Origin: Phellopilus nigrolimitatus
Taxonomy: Eukaryota > Basidiomycota > Agaricomycetes > Hymenochaetales > Hymenochaetaceae
Assembly: GCA_021029095.1 (NCBI GenBank)
Contig: JAJOHG010000486.1
Coordinates: 1-17,262 of the forward strand
Length of the DNA: 17,262 bases
Direction of reading: 5' to 3'
Part shown: positions 1 to 7,556 of the stretch, piece by piece
How the letters are laid out: each line of letters starts with the position of its first letter
Numbering within the stretch: position 1 is the stretch's first letter
Program-made: the position numbers and the translations under genes
Notes under the pieces: generated by a model
What the model saw: only the letters and a program-made list of their open reading frames with translations
The model's database searches: none
What the model was told of the DNA's origin: nothing

Positions 1-531
1 TGCTCCTCAGAGAAAGAAATACTTAAGAAAATAGAAGTAATACGTAAATAATGAACAATGTATTAAAATTACCTTGTATTTATTGATACAGCAGCCCTTG
101 ACACGATTTTTCTGACATTCAGACAAAAATACTATATCCTTACCCATAGCAGCAGAGAACTTGGATAGATGTATTATGGAAAGGAAGTTATGGGTGAAAT
201 TCAAAAGTCAACATCGCTGAGGACCATCACCGGAAGAAGCCGAGCGGTGGCTGTGAACGAGTGTACAATCTTACTTCGGAACGAGCTCAATTTTGTACAC
301 TTTTTGTAATGAACACTGCCACATTGGCACAGCCACTGCTGGTGAAAACGCTCAGTTACAAAAAACGATTCTTCGTAAACTCAGTAATCGTAACGAGCTG
401 CAAACGGCGGGGAGCCTGCACTCGGGGCCGAGTTCGAGTTCGCGTTCCCATTTGCACTTGGACGGGCGGCAGACGCGGAGGGGAGTAGAGCGTGGACAGC
501 TTAGTCAAATCCACGTGCACGTACGATATGG
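1..531. other. Left flank, no recognisable gene
   Basis: I see no convincing coding exon here. The first 250 bases are AT-rich and the rest is increasingly GC-rich. Open frames on both strands are short, overlap one another, and contain no motif I recognise. An 8-bp inverted repeat (GTGTACAA at 261-268, TTGTACAC at 293-300) encloses 24 bases; its meaning is unclear. The stretch could be an intergenic remnant or the far end of the decayed region to its right. Confidence 0.5.
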
Positions 532-571
532 ATGACGTAGTGCGTACAGCGCACTGTACGCACTACGTCAT
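532..571. repeat. Perfect 18-bp stem, 4-nt loop hairpin
   Basis: Bases 532-549 (ATGACGTAGTGCGTACAG) are exactly complementary to 554-571, separated only by CGCA. On each arm the sequence contains a TGACGTAG/CTACGTCA core resembling a CRE/ATF half site, and GTAC-rich steps. It sits outside any recognisable gene fragment, downstream (minus sense) of the HAD hydrolase remnant. It could be a transposon-end palindrome, a regulatory palindrome, or a relic of an inverted duplication. No function is demonstrated. Confidence 0.85.
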
Positions 572-659
572 TCATTGCGACACCTGCCGTCGGCTTCCGA
601 GTTGTCGGGTGCATGCGGATTGTAACCTACTTCGCGCTCACGTGCGGCTTGCGCGCGAG

Positions 660-1161
660 CATCGACGGCCTGGGGCATCTGAAGTATGTTGTACGCGCAC
701 GCGAGCCATACGCGAGGTGCTCCGGGGCGAACACGACGAGGACGGAGTTGTACGACTTGTGGTGCTGCATGGCGTCCGCCGCGGCGCTGCGGAACTCCGG
801 GAATTTCTCCATCGCGGAGTCGGATAGGAGGGCATAGGGCCTAAAAAGTACTTTAATACCTGTAGGATTATCTACTATCCATGCACGAAACGCACCTCTG
901 CAGCTTTATCTTTCGGACGACCTCCATGAGCGCGCCGAGGCTCGTCCAGAGCTCGCCGTCGCGCACGTCAAAGCCCAAGCTGCTAAGCTGCTCACGCAGC
1001 GCGCGCGCGCGATCTCCTGGCTGGTGTTGCTGCAGAAGCGCACGGCGGGCCCCGCCTGCCACGCGCGAGAGAGCGGCAGCTGCGGCAGTCGTCGGGGCAG
1101 ACGCGATGTGCAGCGTGCCGGAGAGGTCGATGAGGAGCGCGCGGATCGCGGGGTGGGACAT
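660..1161 (-). pseudogene. HAD-superfamily hydrolase (HDHD2-like) pseudogene
   Basis: On the minus strand from the ATG at 1161 the reading begins with an alanine-rich lead into the HAD nucleophile motif DLSGTLH (motif I, catalytic Asp). In another frame a FCSNTSQE segment follows, matching the motif II region (Ser/Thr). The first frame then resumes with LREQLSSLGFDV. A +1/-1 pair of indels around 1020-1065 therefore disrupts the exon. A 55-nt intron (complement 841-895; GTGCG...TTTAG) joins in frame to exon 2 (from 840), which reads RPYALLSDSAMEKFPEF and then a FAPEHLAYG segment typical of the HDHD2/LHPP-like group. The match is lost near 700-660, and the C-terminal catalytic lysine/aspartate motifs were not found. 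Members of this family are cytosolic phosphatases. The identification rests on motif order recalled from the family; the break is seen directly. Confidence 0.72.
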
Positions 1162-1179
1162 AATTTTCTAAGAATACGG

Positions 1180-1860
1180 AGTAGGTGGAGTCGACCGCCT
1201 GCGTCTGATCGTCTACTCGAGCCCGTCGCGCTCGCCGAAGACGCGGCTCTTTCGGCTTCCGCCCGCCGCCAGCACGTCGCTTGCGCTTCTCGCCGGCCTG
1301 GGACGTGAACGACCGACTTTGGTACGGGAGTCGGCGGCCCTCGCATGCTCATGCTGTCCGCATCCTTCGGCTTCCGCCCACGACGCTTGTCCGCCGCCTC
1401 AGGAGCACCGGGCGGTGGGTACTGAGTCAGATAGTCTGAGTTCGACCGCGCGAATTCGCCGATGGCGACGATGGAGGTAGCGCGCTTCTCCCCGATCCAG
1501 ACGCGCTTCTGCTCGACTCAGCCGGTCCACGCGTCTGGCCCTCTCTTCAGCTTCAGCCTGCGCGAGTACTCGCGCCCACGCGTAACCTGTCTCAATCTAT
1601 TCGCTCCGCCCTTGCTCCGTGCGGGCTCTCGTCAAACCGTGGATCATAACGACGGCTAGGCGCCGTCGTCTGAGCTTGCGCTTGTGCACGCGGGTGGGCC
1701 GCAGGTGCCAGTGGAGTCGAATCCATCGGTGGCGGTGAATCTGCCGAAAGTGCGGGCTCAAGGCCGCAAGATACTCTCCATATGGGCCACTCGCCGTCCA
1801 GTGCTGGCCCGGTGCTGTCGCGCCAGCGGGACCGACAAAGGCGAGCGCTCACTCATGGAG
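1180..1860 (-). pseudogene. Disordered, AT-hook-containing fragment, possibly Ssn6 C-terminus
   Basis: Read on the minus strand, this stretch gives Pro/Ala/Gln-rich sequence (PPPMDSTPLAPAAHPRAQ near 1720, then SRRYDPRFDES). A charged Arg/Glu-rich segment follows near 1590-1500, then a segment near 1470 reading VAIGEFARSNSDYLTQYPP, and a basic RRGRKPKD motif near 1385 that resembles an AT-hook. A second basic GGRKPKEPR motif lies near 1255 in another frame. At least two frame changes are needed to follow it. It is on the same strand as, and directly downstream of, the Ssn6-like fragment. It may therefore be that gene's long disordered tail, or a separate nuclear protein. I do not recognise the segment around 1470 with certainty. 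Confidence 0.4.
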
Positions 1861-2235
1861 TGCTGCCGTGATAAGGCATGTCCTGGCTGCCTGTTCTGGG
1901 ACCAGACACGGCAGAGACCGCCGACAGCGGTGCTTATATCATGTTCCTACTTGACGGCTGGTGTAAAAGCGGTTCATACGGATGAGCAAATATCGGCGAG
2001 TGTGTATGACTGAAGTTCGATGCGGACGGTGGGAGCGGAATCTCTCCTCGGGCGCACGCTCACGCTCCCTGTCCTCGCGCTATTCCCGTTCCCAAGTATC
2101 GGATGGCAATGGGGATGCCGCAGAAAGGTCGTAGCGTGCTGGGCATGCGGAGAGGGAAGTGACAATCCATTCTCGTTGATATGCTCCCTTGACTCGGTGT
2201 GCGCGTGAAAATCGGGCGCGGGATCGGACCGGAGG

Positions 2236-2736
2236 ACATGAGTAACGGCGGTTCACCAGTAATTGTCACAGGCGGGCCCGCTGCGCTCGCGTATGCCGTC
2301 GGGTGTACGTCCTGAGGGAGGGGAGCCGACATTGTGACAGACTGTCCCGTCGGTACAGCCAGCCGAGCTGCTGCAAGACCTTGGTGTGCGACGTGCTCAC
2401 CTGGACAGCACGTTCATATGCATCCTTGGCGCGCGCATGATCCTTCTGCTGCTCGTAGACGTGGCCGATCTGGAGCCAAATATCGGCGTGTGCAAGAGGA
2501 GACGGAGGGTTTCTGAGAATGCGATCGAAGCACGACTCCATGTATTTTCCCTGTTGTTTGTAGATTATTCCAAGACGAAACAATATCTCGTTCGCCTTGT
2601 CGAATCTAGGAGCCCTATCAAGGTCAATATCTCTAACACGAAATAAAGAAAGCCACTCACCCTTGTCCGTCTGGAGGACGGAGGCAAAGGCCTCTTTGGC
2701 GTGGTCGACAGAGCCCGCGCCGTTCTCGTTGATCAC
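2236..2736 (-). pseudogene. Ssn6/Cyc8 TPR corepressor fragment
   Basis: The minus-strand frame from 2736 contains GSVDHAKEAFASVLQTDK, then after an intron FDKANEILFRLGIIYKQQGKY, FDRILRNPPSPLAHADIW, IGHVYEQQKDHARAKDAYER and VLQQLGWLYRRD. These are consecutive tetratricopeptide repeats characteristic of Ssn6/Cyc8, the scaffold that recruits the Tup1 corepressor in the nucleus. Immediately after, in another frame, comes PLPQDVHPTAYAS, which I recall as the conserved segment just after the last TPR. The central TPRs are therefore missing. A likely intron (complement 2606-2660, GTGAGT...CCTAG) would join out of phase by one base. Two residues are missing from the TPR segment near YMESCFDR. The N-terminal TPRs were not found upstream; at 2740-2830 there is only T-rich sequence. 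The family call is strong and the loss of function near certain. Confidence 0.82.
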
Positions 2737-2829
2737 GCGGCCGAGTTGCCGGTCTGAATTTCTTTTATTTTACATTTTGCCATGCGTTTCCGCGCCAACA
2801 TCGAGTAAAAAACCCCCATCCCCAGTCAA

Positions 2830-2958
2830 ATGAAAGCCGACGCGCTCTTCACCGACTACCGCATCCAGTCCAACGCGGGCAACGCCATCGCACTATTGCT
2901 CGCGCCCGGCGCGCCCGAGGTCGTCCTCCAGCTCGCGAAAAAGCACGGGGACGCGTTG
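2830..2958 (+). other. Short unrecognised open frame fused to RVB1 fragment
   Basis: From the ATG at 2830 a tidy 42-codon frame runs to a stop at 2956-2958, with segments TDYRIQSNAGNAIALLL and EVVLQLAKKHGDAL. It follows a T-rich stretch, as a first exon might. It is amphipathic and looks protein-like, but I cannot name the family. RVB1 homology begins within its last codons in a different frame. It is either a fragment of a sixth gene or chance coding-like sequence. Confidence 0.35.
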
Positions 2959-3771
2959 TAGCGGAGCTCGTCAAGACACGCAGATTCTCTGGTCGTGCGC
3001 TTTCACCCGCTGGTGCTCCTGGCACGGGGAAAGCGGCCCTCGCGCTCGCCATCCCGCACGAACTCGGTGTAAAGTTCGCTTTCTACCCCATAATGTGCTC
3101 GGAGGTGTACAGCTCAGAGGTGAAATCAGAGGTGTCGTCGGAGACGTTCGCCGGGCGATAGGTGCGTTTTCTTTTATTTATTTATTATTCTAAGAAAAAG
3201 AGAATACAAAGACACTTTTACTGATGGGTTTTGCCAGGTAAAATAGATGAAAGAGGTATATGAGAGTGAGGTGACGAAGCTGATGCCGGCGGAGGTGGGG
3301 AATCCGCTGAGTGGCTACGGGAAGACCGTGTCGCACGTCATTGTTGGACTAAAATCCGTGAAGGGGGCACAAAGCAGCTGCGCCTCGACCCGTTCATCTA
3401 CGGGGACAACAATGAAGGAGAAATTTGTCATCGGGGACATGGTGTACATTGAAGCAAATACGGGCGCTGTGAAGGTACGCTCCTATTACTACCTTTTGAT
3501 GCGCATTGTAGCTTACCGCTCGAACGCAGCGCGTTGGCCGCTCTGACGCGTACGCGTTCTCGTACGACTTCGAGTCGGAGATGTACGTGCCCGCGAGGTG
3601 CACAAGCGCAAGGAGCCCGTGCAGGACGTGACGCTCGGCGACTTCGACACCGCGAACGCGCGCCCGCAGGGCGGACAGGACATCATGAGCGTCATGTGCA
3701 GTCTCGTGCGCAGCGGGCGCACGGAGGTACTTGAGAAGCTGCGCCGCGAGGTCGACCGCGTCGTGAAGGTG
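2949..3771 (+). pseudogene. rvb1: RVB1 (RuvB-like 1, TIP49) AAA+ ATPase pseudogene
   Basis: The plus strand encodes, in order: VAELVKTRRFSGRAL; a Walker A region GAPGTGKAALALAI; SEVYSSEVK; an intron (3162-3237); [44 protein letters not shown]; an intron (3475-3529); [38 protein letters not shown]; and [11 protein letters not shown]. This is collinear with roughly residues 45-275 of RVB1, the nuclear AAA+ ATPase of INO80, SWR1, R2TP and related complexes, including the RVB-specific domain II insertion. It is broken by single-base losses near 3156, in the exon after 3360, and near 3592, and a stop interrupts after the first intron. The Walker A threonine is alanine (GTGKA). Walker B (DEVH), sensor motifs and the C-terminus are absent, because the sequence passes directly into ATP-citrate lyase at about 3770. 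Confidence 0.92.
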
Positions 3772-5220
3772 GTTCCGTCCCTTCGACGCGAAGGCCCGCA
3801 GTCTTGTCTATGGTCTCCAGCCCCGCGCAATTCAGGGCATGCTTGACTTTGACTACTCGTGTGGCCGTGACACGCCCTCAGTTTGCGGCTTTGATCTATC
3901 CCTTTGGCTGCCGGTATCGAGGAGTACCATGTGATCGACGCCGTTAAGTCGGGCAAGATCCGCAAGCCCATCGTTGCATGGGCTACTGGTACGTGCGCGA
4001 AGATGTTCGCAACAGAGGTGCAGTTCGGGCACGCGGGCTCGATGGCGAACTCATTCATGGAGGTGGCAGACGCGAAGAACGCGGCGATGAAAGCCGCCGG
4101 CATTGTCGCGCCCGAGACGTCCGAGGGCCTGCCGGACATGCTCCGCGAGACGTACAAGGTGCTCGTTGCGAGCAGTGCAGTCCGCCTGAAGCTGGAGCGC
4201 AAACCGCCGGTCATTCCGATGGACCACAAATGGGCGCAGGAGCTTGGGCTCATCCACAAGCCTGCTGCGTTCATCTCGATGATCTCAGACGAGCGTGGCC
4301 AGGAGCTACTCTACGCGGGCATGCGGACCACATGTGTTCAAGGAGGATATCAGCCTCGGCGGTGTCGTCAGCTTACTCTGGGTCAAGCACCGCCTCCCAC
4401 CATGGGCGACCAAGTTCATCGAGATGGTGCTGATGCTCACGGCTGATCATGGCCCTGCTGTCTCTGGGTGCGTCATCTTCAGTTCATCTTTGTTAGTTGT
4501 TATCTAAACTGCCTCACTCAGTGCCATGAACACGATCTTCGCTACTCGTGCGGGCAAGGACCTCATCTCTTCGCTCGCATCTGATTTGCTCGCTATCGGC
4601 TCTCGCTTCGGTAGCGCTCTCGACGAAGCCGCCTCCATGTTCTCGAATTCGCGCGACACCGACCTCACCCCGCGCGAGTCTGTCGATGATTCGCGTAAAG
4701 CGAACAAGCTTAGTACGTGTATAATCATTTTCTTTGTTTACCATCTACTGAGAGATCTCTACAGTTAGCGGTATCGGGCACAAGATCAAGAGCGTGAATA
4801 ACCCTGATCTCTGTGTTGAGCTCGTAAAGGCATTTCCCTAGCCACTCGCTGCTCAACTACGCACTCGCGGTCGAGAAGGTCATCACGGCGAAGAAGGACA
4901 CTCTCATCCTCAACGTTGACGGGTGCATCGCTGTTTGTTTTGTCGATCTACTTCGTGACAGCGGAGCCTTCACGCCAGAGGAGGCTGACGAATACACCAA
5001 AGTTCGTGTTTTCCTCATTTATTCTCACTTAATATTGATGAAATTCCCTATAGATTGGCACACTGAATGTCTGTTCGTCCTTGGACGCAGCATCGGCTTC
5101 ATCGGGCACCACCTTGACCAGAAGCGCCTCCATATCCCACTGTACCGCCACCCCGCCGACGACATCTTCATTAACACGGCTGATCTCGCTCAGCCGCGCG
5201 TTTCCGTTAAGCTGACATAA
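3770..5220 (+). pseudogene. acl1: ATP-citrate lyase C-terminal half, pseudogene
   Basis: ATP-citrate lyase makes cytosolic acetyl-CoA from citrate. The homology starts with [20 protein letters not shown] and [13 protein letters not shown]. It jumps at about 3905 from an IYPFG segment to GIEEYHVIDAVKSGKIRKP, deleting roughly 180 residues of the CoA/citrate-binding region. It continues through GHAGSMANS (the loop with the phospho-accepting His), WAQELGLIHKPAAFIS, then after a one-base loss near 4322 [16 protein letters not shown] and [12 protein letters not shown]. Three introns keep good GT-AG ends: 4468-4521, 4713-4764 and 5002-5053. Exons two to four carry the citrate-synthase-like module ([49 protein letters not shown]). 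Further breaks are a small deletion at about 4838 and a one-base loss at about 5070. The natural stop is at 5218-5220. Loss of the N-terminal half and the frameshifts make it non-functional. Confidence 0.94.
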
Positions 5221-5232
5221 ACGCACGCGACC

Positions 5233-5796
5233 ATGGATCTACGCAGAACGGCGACGTTCCAGCCTCGTCGTTGGGTACGCCTGACAATGGGCAGCCGCGA
5301 CAACAGCCCGGGCACTAATTGGCGCTCAAATGCCAGCCGCCGCCGCCGTACCCGGCGAACAACATCTCGCGCTCCTCGCAGGACGCGACGGACGCGCTCA
5401 TCGCTGCGTACACTGTACAGCAGCTGCAGCACAATGGCACACGCCAGGCGCATGCGCAGCTGCACCAACACTTCGCTGCCGTAAATGCCGTGTGGGGGTA
5501 GGCGGAAGTCAGAACGCAGGCACGGGCAGGACGCCGGCGAGTGCACAGGAGGCGAGCATGGCATTCGAAAAGATCCTGCGCTTTCTGAAGATGCAGTGGT
5601 CGGACTTCCTGTGGTGCAGCACGAGCACAACATCCTCACGGACATCAAGCACATGATATGGCTATCGTCTGCGGAGTGTGCCACTGCCAATGCAAATGCA
5701 ACTGCTGCTACCGCTGCCATGACTCCCGCTGTGGCTGCTTCAGCTTCCACAAATGAGAATGGGGGCGCGCAGGCGGGAGCCACAACGGTGTCATAA
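5233..5796 (+). pseudogene. Unrecognised Gln/Ala-rich C-terminal fragment
   Basis: Across three frames the plus strand gives protein-like low-complexity sequence: PPPPYPANNISRSSQDATDA, LIAAYTVQQLQHNGTRQAHA and LHQHFAAVNAVWG (5319-5501). Then come a helix-like FEKILRFLKMQWSDFL (about 5560-5610) and HNILTDIKHMIWLSS, followed by an Ala/Asn/Thr-rich tail ending at a stop at 5794-5796. The frame must change near 5500 and near 5610 to follow it. It begins only 13 bases after the ATP-citrate lyase stop, so it is probably another truncated gene on the same strand. I cannot name the family; a disordered transcriptional regulator would fit the composition. Confidence 0.4.
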
Positions 5797-6265
5797 TGAA
5801 AAACGACGGGACCTCGGCTGGGCGCGGCGGCGTGCATGTTTCTTTCAAATAGATCTCATGTCACCGTACGCTGTGCGAGATGTACGCAGGGGCGGCAGCT
5901 GGTCCCTTCCGCGCGTCACGCGCAGTTAGGGCATCAACCAGAGGCAGAGCGTGTGCAGATGCGCGAAGTGCAGGTGCGTCGGCGGGGCGGATGCGCTCAG
6001 CGCATCCGAGCTAGTCTCTTTCGCGTTGAGCGGCTCCAGGGCACCTGCGCACAGGAAACCCAGTGTACGCAGGGCGCAGAGCTTGTGCGCCGCGCACGCG
6101 GGACGTCTGCGAGTGACACTGCACAATTATATGAAAGGGCAACAAAAAAAACACTATGCACATGTATTGATCTATACTAAACACTAATATATACATGTGT
6201 ATTGTCACAAATATGTTTACATCACATTAATATCAATAATTAAGGAAAACAGGAATCGTATACTG
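5797..6265. other. Intergenic stretch with one strong hairpin
   Basis: No gene is recognised. The first half is GC-rich with overlapping meaningless frames. A perfect 9-bp stem with a 3-nt loop (5988-5996 pairs with 6000-6008, CGGATGCGC tca GCGCATCCG) is present. From about 6120 the sequence turns AT-rich (A-tract, ATATATACATG-type steps), like a gene-flanking or 5' region before the cyclin fragment. Confidence 0.5.
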
Positions 6266-7250
6266 CCATGCGAAGCAATGGCCTTCTCCCACAAGTCCAT
6301 TGAGCAATGCGCGGACAGCCAGCCTGCAATTCTGCGCGTCCCCCGAATTTGTTGTGTTCATGCAGAAGTTGCTCGAGACCACCCAGGTCAGCCAGAGCGT
6401 CCGTGCTCTCGTTGCATTACATTTCCGCCTCAAGGAGCGCAACGACTTCACTCTCGGCAAACCTGGTAGCGAATTCCGCATCGCTGTCTGTGCTCTCATG
6501 CTTGCGAATAAGTTTGTTGACGAGTGCGTATTGAAACCTTTCTAATTGAAATCTCTTATCTTTTATTTTAATTTATCTAATTTTGATTTAACTTTTCACG
6601 TAATATGTAATACATATACGAACAAGACTTGGTCTGACGTATCTGCAATCCCACTCGACGAGCTCAACAAAATGGAGCGCGAGTTCTCACTCGAGTTGGC
6701 TTCCGTCTTTTCGTCGACGAGCCCACGTACGACTCCCGGCTCAACCTTCTCCACGGACTCGTTCTCGCCAAGGAGCGCGAGTACATGAGCTGGCGCTCCC
6801 GTCGCCACGCCGGCCTTATTCTCCCTTGTATGTCCGCAAGCGCGGCAGCACGTGTTGCAATACGCTGGTAGGAGGCCAGAGCCAGGGCTACGGCTACTCC
6901 GCGCAGAAGTCCCACCACCACGAGCACCCGCAGCAGCAGCAGCGCGCGCGCAGCACCTCCCCCCACCGTATGCGCGGTTATGTATATGCGCCGGCGTGCC
7001 CCTTCACTTTCACCGTGCCCTCCCAGTTGCACCTTTCGACCGCCAGCCCGGCATCCGCGACTACGAGCCAGTCTGCGCAGACCTCCCCGAGCGTACGGCG
7101 CGGCGCGACCGCGCTCATTCAAATGCTGTACTGCGGATGCGTTCTCGCAGACCTCGCGGCCCGTCAGGCGAAGCGTCCCGCGGGACTCGCACTCGCACTC
7201 GATATCAAAGCGGCACTTGCATCGGCGTTGTCTCATGTGAACACTAACGG
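6266..7250 (+). pseudogene. Pho80/PCL-type cyclin pseudogene
   Basis: The plus strand reads SPTSPLSNARTASLQFCASP, FVVFMQKLLETTQVSQSV, RLKERNDFTLGKPGSEFRIA and LMLANKFVDE. After an interruption it gives NTYTNKTWSDVSAIPLDELN, KMEREFSLEL and, in another frame, FVDEPTYDSRLNLLHGLVLA. This is the cyclin box of fungal Pho80/Pcl/Clg1-like cyclins, partners of the Pho85-class kinase. The tail is His/Gln/Ser/Pro-rich (HHHEHPQQQQ near 6920), as usual for disordered C-termini. Damage includes a small deletion in the SQSV...RLKERN helix and a frameshift near 6700. The intron between KFVD and NTYTNK keeps a donor (GTGCGT at about 6529), but its expected acceptor reads TATG|T at about 6604-6608 with no AG. 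The C-terminal end is uncertain, because the following 200 bases belong to a probable DNA element. Confidence 0.8.
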
Positions 7251-7286
7251 GAGTAGCGGTATGCTTAGATGTACGAGTGTCAGTGT

Positions 7287-7471
7287 AGGGCATAGCACGG
7301 GTCAGGTTTACCCGCGGTGACCTGCAGGTGGATCCGTGGGAACACTCACGGGTTCGGATCACCCGTGCGTGGGTGATCCGTTTCCCACGGATCAGCCAGA
7401 GTCCGGGTCTGGATTTTTGCAGATTTTACAGACCCGCGGTTACCCGTGGGTGTTCAGGACTTGTAGGTAAA
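7287..7471. mobile_element. Probable small non-autonomous DNA element (MITE-like)
   Basis: This 185-base stretch is dominated by inverted copies of CCCGTGGGT/ACCCGCGG-type words. CACGGGT at 7296-7302 faces ACCCGTG at 7442-7448, and CCGCGG at 7312-7317 faces CCGCGG at 7434-7439. A nested hairpin occupies the centre. TGTAGG occurs just outside both ends (about 7284-7289 and 7462-7467), which could be part of a target duplication. No transposase is encoded. The style resembles short hAT-like repeats I recall from Agaricomycete genomes. The exact ends are not certain. Confidence 0.45.
7331..7393. repeat. Nested double inverted repeat
   Basis: An outer 12-bp perfect stem (GATCCGTGGGAA 7331-7342 with 7382-7393) encloses an inner 10-bp perfect stem (CGGATCACCC 7355-7364 with GGGTGATCCG 7371-7380) around a 6-base loop. 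The unpaired bases are 12 on the left side (7343-7354) and one on the right (7381). It lies in the middle of the probable MITE-like element. Confidence 0.88.
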
Positions 7472-7556
7472 TAATACATATAGATTAGCAATTTTGCCAC
7501 CAAGTTTTGATGCCTATTTTTTTTTCGCTGAGTTGTGCTCAAATCTTCTTCCAAAG

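Noticed and set aside
3513..4274. 253-aa minus-strand open frame
   Set aside because: It is the antisense shadow of the RVB1 and ATP-citrate lyase exons, whose plus-strand homology is unambiguous.
660..5220. Frameshifts as sequencing error
   Set aside because: pol, ORF2 and ORF3 in the same window stay open over thousands of bases, and the left region also has large exon-internal deletions that base-calling errors cannot produce.
660..7250. Helitron termini (TC...CTRR with 3' hairpin) around the gene-fragment mosaic
   Set aside because: I found hairpins at 532-571 and 7331-7393, but neither is followed at the right distance by a convincing CTRR end next to an A/T target, so a Helitron is left as a hypothesis only.
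7351..7380. tRNA-like GGTTCGGATC T-arm sequence
   Set aside because: There is no matching acceptor, D-arm or anticodon arm; the bases belong to the nested inverted repeat.
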